Below, piece after piece: positions 45,700-57,576 of a stretch of 64,000 nucleotides of DNA. Source of the DNA: Phyllostachys edulis (Eukaryota > Streptophyta > Magnoliopsida > Poales > Poaceae); assembly GCA_036346405.1 (NCBI GenBank), contig CM070563.1, positions 24,759,100 through 24,823,099 on the forward strand, read 5' to 3'. The notes under the pieces were generated by a model, which did not search any database, was not told the origin of the DNA, and saw nothing but the letters and a program-made list of their open reading frames with translations. Position 1 is the stretch's first letter, and the number at the start of each line of letters is the position of its first letter. A program made the translations under genes and the position numbers.

Positions 45700-47900
45700 A
45701 TGGCGGAGAATGGAACGAGGAGAACTGCTCGACTTGGCGGACACGCAGACGTCGACATGGATGCCGGTTTCGATTCTGAGCCGAGTGATGACTCATCCGA
45801 TGGTACCGCTACCTCCGTGATCTTCCCACGATCCAGTGGAGAGGAGGTTGCATTGGTGGAGTTGAGGAGGATCCTTATCCCCACAACAATACGCCCAAGA
45901 GAGGAATCTACCCTCTCAAAGGACAAGGGTCAATCTGACCAGGACCACACCCAAGTGGACTCACAACACGACGAGAGTTTTTCCTCGAAGTGTCCGAGTC
46001 CCCCTAAGGCGGTCCGACTTGGTGAGGCAAGCTCTGGAAGCCATAATGCAGGACTTCACCAAGATCTGGTGATCCTCTCTCCGGATAACGCCAGAGAGAG
46101 CGGGATCAAGCATGCTTTTCCTACAAATTCGACCATCTCTCCACAGATCACACTTGCCGACAGAGACGGTTATAACCCGGACTTCCCCTACCTGGAGGGG
46201 ATTACTCCAAGTCGCCAGATGGTGTCTCTCGACGACTCCTCAAGCGGGGAGGCCTCGAGCGCAAGTGAGAATCATCAACAGGAGGTCTTCGCCCTTCCTC
46301 GGATCAAGGTCACTCTCCTAGAGACCGAGATGGAGACCCTTCCGAAGATCACGACTGCGCCCCTCATGACATTGGCAAGGACACCACCATTTGGCGGACA
46401 CGACCAACACCTTCATGAACGCGAGGAAATCCTCGACATTCTCGTGACTCCATTGAGGCGATCTCAAGAGTCCGACATGGAAGCTCTTGAGGCTATTTGA
46501 CGGAAGAAAATTGAAGCCCAGAAGAATTTGCCTGGGCGCATCCAATATCAATCAGAGGAAGCTCGAGAACTCCAGTACATCAATGACTTGCTCGAGAATC
46601 CAACTCAAGAGCTAGCCCGAGTGCGAGACTCGACCTCTTCATTGAAGAGATCGCACAAAGGCTTCGAACACGATGGCAAGGCCGAAGCACCTCACCGACA
46701 TCATTCAGAAGTCATAGCAATCGACTTCTTGGCTACGATCGATCGAACATATCACCACGGAGGAATCGACCTTGCGAAGAAGTCGATCGATCTCCTACTC
46801 GGAGAAATGTCTTCGAACGATCGATGATCAACAAACCCCCTGAGAGGTGATCGCTCACCATTCGACATGGGAATCTGAAGAAGAGATGAACTACGAGGAG
46901 TATTCCTCGTGGATCGAGATATATCATAGGTCTGGTCAACCTATTACTGGGTATCGTCGAGTACGACCACCTGATGATATCAACCCTTCTTTCCTGCAAA
47001 GGAGGCGTCAAGAAGTCATTACTGGATGTCGGGCATTCTTGCCTGATCTCCGAGCTGTTCATTGCCACCTCGTTTTTGACCAAAGGAACATGGAGAAGTT
47101 TGATGGTTCCCAAAATCCCATCAATTCCTTCAAATCTACACAGCAAATTGTCCGAGCAAAGAGGAGGAGGAGAGCATGTAATGGCAAATTACCTTCCAAG
47201 CGTGCTCGAAGGATTCTTTCGATCGTGGTTCTTGAACCAACCACTCGAGTCGATTTACTCTTGGCAACACCTCTGCGACCTTCTCTTGGCAAATTTCAAG
47301 GCGCTTATAATCGCCGGGAAGGAGGACGACTTGCACCGGATGAGACAGAACGACAACGAGACCTTGCACCAATTCATCAAGCGCTTTAGTCAGGTTCATA
47401 ACTCAATTCCGGAAGTTTCTAATTCATCTGTCATCAGGGCTTTCAAGCAAGGAGTCCATGAGAGAAGGATAACGAAGACATTGCTTTGAATCCTCCTACT
47501 GCCATTGATCTCTTTGAGATGGTCGATCGATATGCAATCGCCTCTACGAGGCGGTCGAGTGGAACAACACAATAGATCGAGAAGACAATACCTCTCGAGA
47601 GCCGGTGACATTAGTAAGAAGAAAGATAAGAAAGCAAAAAGTCCAAGAACAAGGCGAAGGGTCAAAACCCAAGCCGCCAGTTCCAAGGAGGTTTTGGCTG
47701 TGAATGATAAAGAGCCACGCACCTCCAAGCCACACTCTGACCGAGGCAAAGGTAAGCGCCCCGATCGGAAAAATGATAAGCCTAGGTGGTGTCCTTTCCA
47801 TAAAATGGAAGGACATGACCTTCACAACTGCTGGGTCTTCCAATGAAAGCTTGAAGACTACTACAACGGCAAAGGACCACTTCCCACTCTCGAGCAGGTA
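45700..47900 (+). pseudogene. Gag of the Tat element
   Basis: The ATG at 45700 opens an acidic, Ser/Asp-rich N-terminal region (MAENGTRRTARLGGHADVDM). The frame has a TGA at 46498, continues open to 46827, then shifts. The capsid-like domain is recognisable in two frames: FLPDLRAVHCHLVFD (about 47035) and, after a frameshift near 47150, VMANYLPSVLEGFFRSWFL, YSWQHLCDLLLANF and LHQFIKRFSQVHNSIPE (to about 47490). A basic region follows, and then the knuckle-like WCPFHKMEGHDLHNCWVF (about 47789-47842). It packages element RNA into cytoplasmic particles in intact relatives. At least two frameshifts and several stops make it inactive. Confidence 0.85.
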
Positions 47901-48089
47901 GGGCAAACGAGTGGTCATAAGTCATCAGATGACGAGGAGGAGATGCCGTTCCAGGATCCGCAACATACCGTCGAGCACATCTACGGGGGATCATCGGCAT
48001 ATGAATCAAAGTGACAGCTTAAGGCTGCCGAACGTGAGGTAAACTCCATAGATCCTCCTCTCGTTAATAAATTACCGAAGTGGTGGGAA

Positions 48090-48456
48090 GTCACCATCTC
48101 TTTCGAGAAGGGTGATCGCCGATTCCTTCGACTCGACAGTCGATATCAATCGTGGTCGAACCCACCATCAACAATTGTCGGGTCAATCGAGTTTTGGTTG
48201 ATGGTGGCGACTCGTTAAACATTTTGTTTACGAGTGCCTGGATGACATGCAAGTACCCAGACCAAGGTAAGACCGATGCGATACTCTTTCCATGGAATCG
48301 CATGGGGATCTTCGCCAAACCAATTGGCCAAGTTTCTCTTCCTTTAACATTTGGTTCACCAAGTAATTTCGGAGACGAGAAAATCTCCTTTGATGTGGTC
48401 AATTTCGATCTGAGATATAACGCCATACTCGGACGACCAACTTTGGCAAAATTCTA
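48090..48456 (+). pseudogene. Aspartic protease of the Tat element
   Basis: VNRVLVDGGDSLNILF (about 48182-48230) is the active-site block with the catalytic Asp; relatives usually have Ser or Ala where this copy has Asp after DGG. SFDVVNFDLRYNAILGRPTL (about 48388-48447) is the conserved end. It would process the polyprotein. The frame differs from the end of gag, and a stop at 48457 precedes the reverse transcriptase. Confidence 0.85.
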
Positions 48457-48499
48457 ATGGCTACTCATTATGGATATCAATGTATTAAGATGCCAGTCC

Positions 48500-49697
48500 C
48501 AAAGGAGTAATCACAATCCATTGTGACAAGAAGATAGCGCATACCTGCGATCGCCGATCCTCGAGATGGTTGGACAAATACCAACTCGAAAGAAAGTCGA
48601 CTTCGACTAGCAAGTGAAGCCTCAAAGTCGCACCAAAGCCAAACGACAAAGTCAAAGAGGTTCCTCTCGACGCAGGGAGCCCTGAAGCTGATACGCATCG
48701 GGATACTTCCGACCCCAAGTAGGAAGACGCCCTCATCGCCTTCCTCCGAGCTAACGCAGATGTCTTCGCGTGGCAAGCATCCGACATGCCCGGAGTCCCC
48801 AGGGAGGTGATCGAGCACAGGCTAGCTTTACGGCCTAACAAAGTACCCGTAAAACAAAAATTACGGAGATTTGCCCCTGATCGACGAGATGCTATTAAAT
48901 CAGAATTGGATAAGCTACTTAAAGCAGGCTTTATAAGAGAGGTCAACCACCCAGAGTGGTTGGCTAACCTCGTAATGGTTAGAAAGTCAAGCGGCAAATG
49001 GCGTATAAAGCGAGACTTTCTCGATCTTAATAAAGCTTGTCCAAAAGACGATTTTCCTCTACCTCGTATCGATCAGTTGGTTGATACTACTGCAGGTTGT
49101 GAAATGTTAAGTTTTTTAGATGCATATTCTGGATACCACCAGATTAATATGTGTCTAGACGATGAAGAAAAGACCGCATTTATTACACCATTTGGTATAT
49201 TTTGCTATGTCAAAATGCCATTTGGTCTAAAAATGCGGTACGCTTCTTTTCAATGCTTGATGCAAGCAACTTTTTCATCTCAATTAGGCCGAAATCTAGA
49301 GGTCTATGTTGATGATCTAGTTGTTAAAAGCATCAAGAGACTTAATCATATTACTGACCTGCAAGAAACATTCGATAATCTCAGAAAACATCGCTTAAAA
49401 CTCAATCCTGAGAAGTGTGTGTTCGGAATCTCTTCAGGAAAATTACTTGGATTCCTAGTATCTATACGAGGAATCGAAGTAAATCCCGAAAAGATCAAGG
49501 CCATTCTCCAAATGCGCCCTCCAACCACAAGGAAAGAAGTTCAGAAACTCACTGGGTGCATGGCGGCTTTAAGTCGTTTCATCGCACGACTGGGAGAAAA
49601 CGGACTACCTTTCTTTAAACTTGTAAGGAAACACGAAGGTTTTGAGTGGTTGAAAGAGGCAAACGCTGCCTTTGAGGATGTCAAGAGGTACCTTACA
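48500..49697 (+). pseudogene. Reverse transcriptase of the Tat element, interrupted
   Basis: The block ANADVFAWQASDMPGVPREV begins near 48750, and an open frame runs from 48786 to the insertion at 49698. Motifs in order: EWLANLVMVRKSSGKWR, DLNKACPKDDFPLPRID, LSFLDAYSGYHQI, AFITPFGIFCYVKMPFGL, the catalytic VYVDDLVVKS (about 49303), FGISSGKLLGFLVS and the thumb block VQKLTGCMAALSRFIARLGE. The YVDD box is intact, but the fingers motif reads KRDFLDLN instead of the usual Cys-Ile-Asp-Tyr pattern, and MPFGLK is followed by MRYASF rather than NAGATF. The solo LTR cuts the frame just after RYLT. Confidence 0.92.
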
Positions 49698-50259
49698 TGT
49701 AACATCCCAAATGTATAATTAGGGTTTGTTCAAGTATAATTATATGTGTAGAAATTAAAACTTTTTCTCACATCTTGAAAACCCCTAATCTCTCCTGTGA
49801 TTCTAGTCCAAGAGTTGTGTAATCCAAAAACACAAAGCTCTTGTTGATCAAAAGTCAAACTCCTTTTCCAATTATCTTAAATCTTGTGCCAAACATTTGG
49901 AAAATATATTCCTTGGTCCTAAAACTGATGTGGGACCCCTCTGGAAAATATCACAAGTTGTAAAACTTGTTTGATAAATTTTGGAGGTAAAACAAATCCT
50001 TGAACAACCTTCATGAATTTCCTGAGAAAAATGCATTGCATAATAACCTCTGGAAATTTTATGTAAGGTTAATCTCATTGTCAGCAAGCTCCAGTTTAAA
50101 TTTCATAAAGTTTGGGGCTCAATTGCTATTCCAAACAACCCTGCAAAATCTCAGCTATTGAAATTGAATTTAAAAGCTTGTATCGCATTCCTTGGGCTAG
50201 CCACTTTCCCAAAGTCGTCCAGCCCAACCTTTTCTCCCTAGCTCGTCGACCTCCTCTCC

Positions 50260-51215
50260 ACCTTGATCAAGTCGTAGCATTTGGATTAACATCCAACCGC
50301 CACGACCTCCTCCTCGCCTAACGCACCAAGTCCTCCCCACTCACATGAGGTCATCATTGCTTTGGATCAAAATCCATGGCCATGACCTCCTCGCCAAACT
50401 ACTCAGACCTCCCTTTTGCACTCACTTGAGGTCGTAGCCGTTGGATCCAATCCAAAGGCCACGACCTCCTCTGCAAACCATCGCTGCGTGGATCTCCCAC
50501 CTTGTTGAGGTCATCGCCCTTGGATCAAAAATCCATGGCCATGACCTCCCCTCATTGTTAAACTAAGCAAACCTTCCCCCCCCCCCTCAAAATATCCAAC
50601 GCTCACAACCTCCCCCATCTCATTTTGTGCACCGTTGGATTTAAAATCCACGGTCACGACCTCCTCCTTGTCTTGTGCGCATTAGACCTCCCCGCGCACG
50701 TGAGGTCGTAGCCCTTAGATTTAAATCTAAAGGCCATGATCTCCCTGGTGCGTTGCGCAAGCTCAGGACCTCCCCCTCTTTTGATCAGAACCGTTGGATC
50801 AAAAATCCAAAGGTCCTGACCTCCCTTGCCTTTTGCGCAACGTCTCAGACCTCCCTCGCCCTCTCATCACCATTAGATCTTAATCTGATGGCCATAACCT
50901 CTTGTGCGCTACGCGTAGTGCTAAGACCTCCCCTTTGGTTGTGCGCCCTTGGATTTAAATCCAAAGGCCATGACCTCCCCCTCATGCTCTTAAGTTCGTG
51001 TGCGGTTAAGACCTCACAGGAGGTCCGCACCGTTGGATTGAGATCCAACGCCGTGGACCTCCTGTCCCTTTTTCCACGTGCGCATTCGCATGATGGAAAT
51101 CGGAGGGTCACGACCTCCCCAGTCCAGATCCAATGGCTGTGATCTCCTCCTTCTCCTTTTAAAACTTACTGCTTTGATTTAGATCTCGAGGGTCACGACC
51201 TCCCCTCATTTCTAA
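50260..51215. repeat. Array of about 14 imperfect hairpins in the nested LTR
   Basis: Units recur every 70-80 bp. The consensus is GAGGTCGTAGCCGTTGGAT, a short AT loop, then ATCCAAAGGCCACGACCTC. The clearest unit is at 50428-50468; others are near 50349, 50507, 50629, 50702, 50788, 50942 and 51020. The spacers between units vary in sequence, while the two arms co-vary in part, for example AGGTCC...GGACCT at about 51020-51060. Confidence 0.8.
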
Positions 51216-51471
51216 TCGGACGGTGGTGGGCAACTCTGTTCTTCTCCTAGCTCTGGCGCAGCACGCCATGGCGATGGAGGAGGCAAAGTGTCTGTCTTGT
51301 CCCAACGGCTCTTTGCTGCCAAAGATTTAATGCGGTGGTGCTTTTCGCCCCTAAGTCGTCTGGCTGGCAGCTCGCTCCTATCACCTCCACGTCCTGTCCA
51401 AGCCATGGACCGAGCCATGGGCTAAACTCACCATGAGCTTAACCCTAGCTCATGACCCTTTCTCCTCGGGC

Positions 51472-51478
51472 TATAATA
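51472..51478 (+). promoter_or_regulatory. Putative TATA box of the nested LTR
   Basis: TATAATA within CGGGCTATAATACCTCCCC, followed about 30 bp later by a C/T-rich leader. This would be the U3/R boundary region and places the hairpin array 50260-51215 upstream, in U3. Confidence 0.5.
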
Positions 51479-52254
51479 CCTCCCCATTGTTTTCCTTGGC
51501 TTCTTTTCCACCATTCACCATTTGCTCTCGATTCAGTGGAGCTCAAACCACCCAGACCTCCTTGGCGCCATTGATTCCCTTGGAGCTCCTCGGTGGCTCA
51601 GTGCTCCCGTGGCTTTTTCCTCCCCGCCGCTTTGCTTCAATCTAAGCCACTACCCTCTGTGACCAAAAGCCCTAACTTAATTGGTTGGGTTGACATTTTG
51701 AAGAGGCCTAACTTGAGCTTGGAGCTTGGGTTGGCCGTGGAGCAACTCTTCTTCCCCAACTCCGGTCCTCCACGTCCCCAACCTCCTCGGCACCTCCGCG
51801 ACCTCCGTGTAACCCTCCGGTAGTCCCGTGAGATCTTGGCACCCGCGTGTATGTTGTTGCGGAGCTTTTCTTGGGCACACGCTTGAATGTACGCGGAGCT
51901 CATTATCATTGCTTGTGTTTTGGCCGTGTGTTTTGCGCCAATCTCTGACTCGTCATTGCTCGAGGCCACCGCGGTAATGAATGGTCTGGCAGGCAATAAC
52001 ACTATTGCGCACACGTTGGTGCTCTGGATGGCGCCGGCGAGGTCCTCATCGCCCGGCGACAAGCCTTGGGAGCCTCTCGGGGTTTTGGTCGGACGACAAT
52101 GGCACGATGTCGTTGTCGTTAGGACAAAGATCTCCCCTTAAATGCGATCATCATTGCTTAGCATTGGTAAATTCGAGTCAGCCTTTAATGCCTTTTTTTA
52201 CGTCCCTTGTTGCGCAATTAAGGCAAGGCGCCTAATCTCTCTCAGCGTGCATCT

Positions 52255-53030
52255 CTAGGACCTCTTTGCCAAAGGACCACCCGTGGACTTTTGGCAAAGA
52301 CCTCCCAAAGACCTCCCCAAAGACCTCCCTGGGGTCCTCTTTGCAAAGACCACCCCGGTCTTTTGTAGGGACAACCCAGGACCTCCTCCTGCGATCTTGA
52401 CCGCTAGGACCTCCTTGTGGGAGATCTTAGCCGTTGAGGTCCTCTCTGTGTTGATCTCCACCGTGTAGGACCTCCCGAGGTCCTCTTAACCTTGTGGACC
52501 TCCTCGGGTAAATCTTAGCCCCAGCACCTCCCAAAGGAAAGCCGAGCCGCTTAGGACCTCCTTTGGAAGATCTTGGCCGTTCGGGACCACCCCAAGTGGA
52601 TCTGAACCGCCCGGGACCTCTTTGTTGTTGTCTTGACCGTTAAGGTCCTCCCTGGGACAATCTGAGCCATCAAGGACCTCCCTTTGAACATCCGGGACCG
52701 TCCGGGACCTCCCCGTGAGGTCTTGGCGATGTAGATCTTCCTTGGGAGATCTTGGTAGTTTAGATCTTCCTTTGGAAGATCTCAGCCGTTCAGGACCTCC
52801 CTCGTTTGATCTGGACCGTCCCGGTCCTCCCTCATGTGTTGTGGTTCGTTGGATGCGGTATCAACGACCACGACCTCCCCTCTGTTGCGCGCAGCGTGGC
52901 AGGGAGGACATGGACCGTTGGATCCAAGATCAACGGCCCATGTTCTCTGACTACACGAGCGTCTTGGCGTTTCCTCTGGAGGTCTTGGGCCGTTTGATTA
53001 GATCAACGGTTCACGTCCTCCCATGTCCTT
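52255..53030. repeat. Second tandem array, GGACCTCC type, in the nested LTR
   Basis: About fifteen imperfect units of roughly 40-48 bp are built on GACCGTTNNGGACCTCC and GGAAGATCTTGGCCGTT. It ends in three palindromic units (about 52840-52880, 52905-52945 and 52985-53020) with CCGTTGGATCCAAGATCAACGG-like arms. It lies downstream of the TATA box, hence in the transcribed R/U5 part. Confidence 0.75.
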
Positions 53031-55428
53031 GTGGGTTTTAGAAATTCCAGTGAAGTCTTAAGTGTAAACTGAAATAAGGTATAAGCTTTAGAATTCCATA
53101 TCTTTTTCATTTTAAATCCAATTGGGGTCATTCAAATTGTGTTAGCTCTGTCTTGGACTTGACTTTAATCCAAAAATGATTGTAAGTTGAGTTCAGCTCC
53201 AGAGCACAGTTTTGCCATTAGATTTTAAAACTCACTTTAAATATACACTCAAAATAATGTCTAACTTGTAAAATACATAACTAATGCTCTGTAGATTATT
53301 TTTGAGTGAGACCAACTTTGTTGGTTTCCTCTATTAATGAACTCACTGTGAAAATTAGTTTTGAGCATGTTGCTGTTATAAAAATGAGAACTTGTGCATT
53401 ATAATTTTGTTCAAGTTCTTGTTTTTGAAAAATGGTAGAAAGTGCAATCTAGCTCCAAATGAGGTGAACTCAATTGTGTTATTCATCTCATGAGGTGCTG
53501 GTTTTGCTGTAAAAATTTCAGTGTCACCACTTTTCTAGAAAATGTTGCCTCATAATTAAATTAGTGAATAATGCAGTTTGGTATTTTTTTTTGGGCTGAG
53601 CAGAATTGTTTTGCTCATAACTTTTGCATTGAGAATCCAAATCAATTGGTTCTTGTTGCAAAATTCCCTAAAAATCACCCTCTTCCTGCTGTAGAAAATT
53701 CAGAGTGTTTGGAGTTTGTTTGCTGTGTTGTCTTTGTTGTTTTCGTCGTTCTTATCGAATCTTTTCGTCTTTTCGATTAGGTGCCAACGAGTGTATTGAT
53801 TCCGTGAGTGATCCTCAGCAACAATTTGTCCAGCAACAACAAGGCAAGCAGTTTGATCATTTCCATCATTGTCCCATTACTTTAAAGTCTAATATTTTTG
53901 TTTAACTTGTATGTATGCATGCTTTTGTGTCAAAGTATTTTATCGTTTAGAGGTAGCTATTCCTATTGCATAGTTGCCCCTAAATTGTTACCCCTGCCAC
54001 AAACCATAAGTTACTAATATCGCTGGTGAATTAGAGCCCGGTGATTTAATTATGATCTTTTATTGCTTTTACGGTGTCATGCTTAGCAATGCTTAGATAA
54101 CGGTAGAAATGGGCGGTTGTCGACATTATGTCGATAACCTTGATCACACAAAAACTATCATTCCATTATGTCCCCTTGTATGATTTGTAAACAAATAAAA
54201 ATGAAAACCAAACTGTTTGACTTGGGCACAATGGATGTTGGTGTGATCTGTTGGGTGTGAACGGAATGGTGCCTAAGTCCCTAAGGACCGAAGTTACTTG
54301 GGTCACTAAGCCAAGCGCTTGCGTGCTAACCACACGAGGGGATATGGGACCTCTCTTGACTAAGTACTTTGGAAGGTGTTAATTATGAGCTAGTCGGTGG
54401 GTGTGTTAAAAATGTGTGTATGTGTGTGGTGTTGGGAGGAGCATTAATGCATCGGTTAGGGTCATTTAATGTGTCCTTATCCCGTGGGAGGCGGCTCTTA
54501 ATTAGCATCGCCCATTGGAAATGTCTCGTAGGACTTAGCGTGCGCAGGCATACCAAAGGAAGTGTGCTAAATCTAGTGGCTAAAAGGCGGTCCGACGTGT
54601 GGGTACATTGGTACACCCTGCAGGTTAAAACTATTGAATAGCCTCGTCCTAGGTTATGGACATGCTTGGTAAGGTCGTTCAAGAACTAGTCTCAACCATT
54701 TAATTAAAACTTGATGGGTTGGTATGAATGGATGTTCATGCTATTGTTGTGGTGACTTGGGTTAGTCACTTCGAGTTGATCTTGTTGTTGTTACTATGTT
54801 ATTATCTCGTTGTTATTTCAACAATTAAAATGCTTTGCCAAATTGCCTTCAATCTATTATGTTATTGCAAATGAAACTTGCTTTATGCTAAAAGGAGTCC
54901 AAAACCTCATCCACTTAAATAAAGCTTGCATGTAGCTATTTATAGTTCTGTTATCTCACACGTAAGTCTTGCGGAGTACTTTATGTACTCATCTGCCGTG
55001 GTTGTGGCATTTTGTGGCTTTTGTTGCAGAGGATGGAGGTGAGCCCCAAGGGCTTCACTCTTGCGAGATGTGCTTCGGGTTTGACGACTAGCTTGGCGGT
55101 CCAAGTTAGTTGCCTTGTGGGTAAAGGCACACTAATTGGCTTTTGTTATGGCCATCTTATGGCACTTTTGCTTCATTGCTTATTTAGTTTTGTATTTGTT
55201 ATTTGGCGTTCGGCCTCTCTTTTGTAATAACTATTTCTTATTAATATTAACTTCCGGTTTGTTGCTTATGTACTATGTGTTGTATGGAATTGATACATTC
55301 TTTTGTTGTGAGGTATGTATACCGCGATTCGGGAGTATACATCTCTCGAGACTGGGTTATTTGGTTGATAATACTAGGGTCAATTGGATGACTAAGTATT
55401 ATGAGCTTAATAAACCGGGGTCCTCACA
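53031..55428. other. 3' part of the nested LTR, no gene seen
   Basis: AT-rich sequence without motif-bearing frames. The 53705-53905 frame with a Gln-rich run is preceded by a TTTTCGATTAG acceptor-like site at 53781 and may be a spliced leader exon rather than a protein gene. Confidence 0.45.
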
Positions 55429-55860
55429 TTACGAGTGCTCCTATTCTGGTCTCTCTGCCGTAAGAAACGCTCTTAATTTACCTAGGCGCCACGCCACGAG
55501 CGAGAAAGCGAAGATCTTGGTCGTAAGAAACGTGGCGATACAACGACCGAGTTTACTACGTGAGCGAAGTTTTACATGGGCCTAAGGAGCATTACCCTCG
55601 GGTCCAAAAGCTTCTATATGCCCTCCTCATGTCTTCGAGGAAGCTGCGGCATTATTTTCAAAGACAAACTAGTCAGGCTTGCGTCGAGTTTCCTTAGGAG
55701 CGATCCTCCGAATAGGGAAGCAATGGACGATGGCAAAATGATCGGTCGAACTTGGGGAGTTCGACATCCATTTCGTGTCCCGAACGGCCGTTAAATCCCA
55801 GATCTTGGCAGACTTTGTCGCGAATGGACAAATCTGAACTGCTCGGGATCCCCGAGACGA
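55429..55860 (+). pseudogene. RNase H part of the Tat pol
   Basis: The frame picks up at SAPILVSL (about 55435) and continues with YYVSEVLHGPKEHYPRVQKL and LLYALLMSSRKLRHYF (about 55549-55650), the RNase H end block of plant gypsy elements. Frameshifts follow, then ILADFVANG (about 55800). RNase H would remove the RNA template during reverse transcription. The block lies immediately right of the nested LTR, continuing the reverse transcriptase cut at 49697. Confidence 0.8.
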
Positions 55861-55869
55861 TTCCCACGA

Positions 55870-56238
55870 CCGATGGGATTTATGTACTTTGACGGGTCGC
55901 TTACTTTAAGTGGCTCTTGGGTCGGGTGGTCTGGTATCTCCTCTAGGAGAGACCTTAAAGTATGCCATACAATTAAACTTTCGGGCCACTAACAACGTAA
56001 GGAATCTGAAGGTTTGCTAGGCGGCATACGAAGCAATGAAGCGCTCTCGATTCGCCGACTACTCGTGAGAGGAGACTCTCAACTAGTCGTGAATCAAGTC
56101 GGAAAAGAGTACCAGTGCTCTAACACGACAATGTCTCGGTACTTATCGGAAGTGCATAAGCTAGAAAAGCATTTTTTAGGTTTCGAGGCACAATTCATCC
56201 CTCGAAAGGATAATTTCCTCGCAGACCAGCTTGCTTGA
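55870..56238 (+). pseudogene. Second (archaeal-type) RNase H of the Tat element
   Basis: MYFDGSLTLSGS (about 55878) begins the domain, with its first acidic residue. After a disrupted middle (a TAA near 55988 and a frame change), RRLLVRGDSQLVVNQVGKEY (about 56056) and PRKDNFLADQLA (to 56238) give the later Asp blocks. A second RNase H between RT/RH and integrase is characteristic of Tat-type elements. A stop follows at 56237. Confidence 0.8.
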
Positions 56239-57576
56239 ATAGCTTCTTCCCGATCTGAAGTACCAAAAGGAGTCTTCTTGGAACAACTCCAGAAGCCGTC
56301 TCTGTTCGACGAACTAGAGACACCTCCTATTGAGACAGCCTTTCTAGAATACAAGGATACATGGATGGCACCCATCTATGAATATCTTCAGAAGGGTTCT
56401 GTACCTGAAGACGATCTCGAGGCACATCGCTTATCCCGAAAAGCCAAAATGTATACTTTGGTTGAAGGAGTCCTCTATAAACGAGGTACTCAAGGGGTGC
56501 TCATGCGATGCATTCCACAGAGCGAAGGATTAACACTCCTTCACGACATACATGGTGGCATCTGTGGAAATTATGCTTCCTACGGAACGCTGGTCGGTAA
56601 GGCCTTTCGACAAGGTTTTCTTCGCCAATGACCCTTTACGATGCTAAAGAGTTGGTTAAAAAGTGTGTCGATGCGGTTTCATAGCAAAGCAGATACACCA
56701 ACCGGCTCGGGCATTACAAACAATACCTCTATCTTGGCCTTTTGCGACACAGGGTCTCGATATCCTAGGACCGTTCCCCAAAGCTCCGGGAGGTTTGAGT
56801 TCCTTTTGTGACTATTGATACGTTCACAAAATGGATTGAAGCCGAACTCGTGACTAGGATAACAGCAAGCGGCAAAGCGGTTTATGATGAGATGCGTAAT
56901 TACTCGATTTGGAGTACCGAGTTGAATAATTACGAGATAATGGTAAGCAATTTTGGCGCAAAATTTTAGGAATTTTGCGACGAGTTGGGTACCAAGTTGT
57001 GTTATGCTTCGTGGCCCATCCCCAAAGTAATGGGGCGGTCGAACGCAAACGGCCAAATAATGAAAGGAATTAAGACTCGAGTCTTGACCCGACTCATCAA
57101 ACGCTCGGGGCTTGGGTACAAGAGCTACCCTCAGTATATGGGCTGTTAAAGACGACTACGATCAGCTCTGGTGAAACACCATTCTTTCTAGTCTTGAGCT
57201 GAAGCCATGCTTCCTCCGGAACTAAAATACGGTCAACACGAGTGAAACTTTCACAGACTCCAACCAGAACAACTTCGAGCGGATGATATTAATCTACTTG
57301 AAGAAAGGAGAAACCAGCCCTAATTCGTTCAAATAGCCTACCAACAAGCCTGCGAAGATACTACGATCGAAGGTCCAACCTCGCAGCCCTCGGCAGAGGT
57401 GACTTGGTATTGAGGCTCGCCAATCCAAGTCTAATCGGAACAAACTTTCTTCCAAGTGGGAAGGTCCTTACACGATGGTCGGGTTACTCGTCCGTGGTCG
57501 ATACGATTGGCAATGGAAGACGGCCGTGTTCTCTCGAATTCTTGGAACATCGACCGCCACGCAAGTTTTATGTGTA
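56239..57576 (+). pseudogene. Integrase of the Tat element
   Basis: The N-terminal zinc-binding region is at 56450-56631 (YTLVEGVLYKRG, LLHDIHGGICGNY). The core begins near 56730 (PFATQGLDILGPFPKAPGGL, with the first catalytic Asp, and FTKWIEAE) and continues with YASWPIPKVMGRSNANGQIM near 57000, where several expected residues are altered: the Gln-Ala-Asn block and the Glu position are degenerate. The C-terminal block with NSWNID ends near 57576. Many stops and frameshifts occur throughout. In intact elements it inserts the cDNA into the genome. Confidence 0.8.

Larger units (their letters stand above)
49698..55428 (+). repeat. 5.7-kb solo gypsy LTR (Tekay-like) nested in the Tat pol
   Basis: It starts TGTAACATCCCAAATG (49698) and ends GGGGTCCTCACA (55428). 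Flanks TTACA (49693-49697) and TTACG (55429-55433) are a 5-bp target duplication with one difference. The Tat pol reading frame resumes directly across the site when one flank is counted, which confirms both ends. Inside are a hairpin-repeat array (50260-51215), a TATA box (about 51472), a leader, a second repeat array (52255-53030), and a Gln-rich splice-like block (DPQQQFVQQQQGKQFDHFHH, 53810-53870) also known from long Tekay-type LTRs. No PBS, PPT or second LTR is present, so it is solo despite its length. Confidence 0.8.

Noticed and set aside
50260..51215. Regularly spaced repeats considered as a CRISPR array
   Set aside because: The DNA is plant nuclear, the repeats are imperfect hairpins with variable spacing, and no cas genes exist nearby; they lie inside an LTR.
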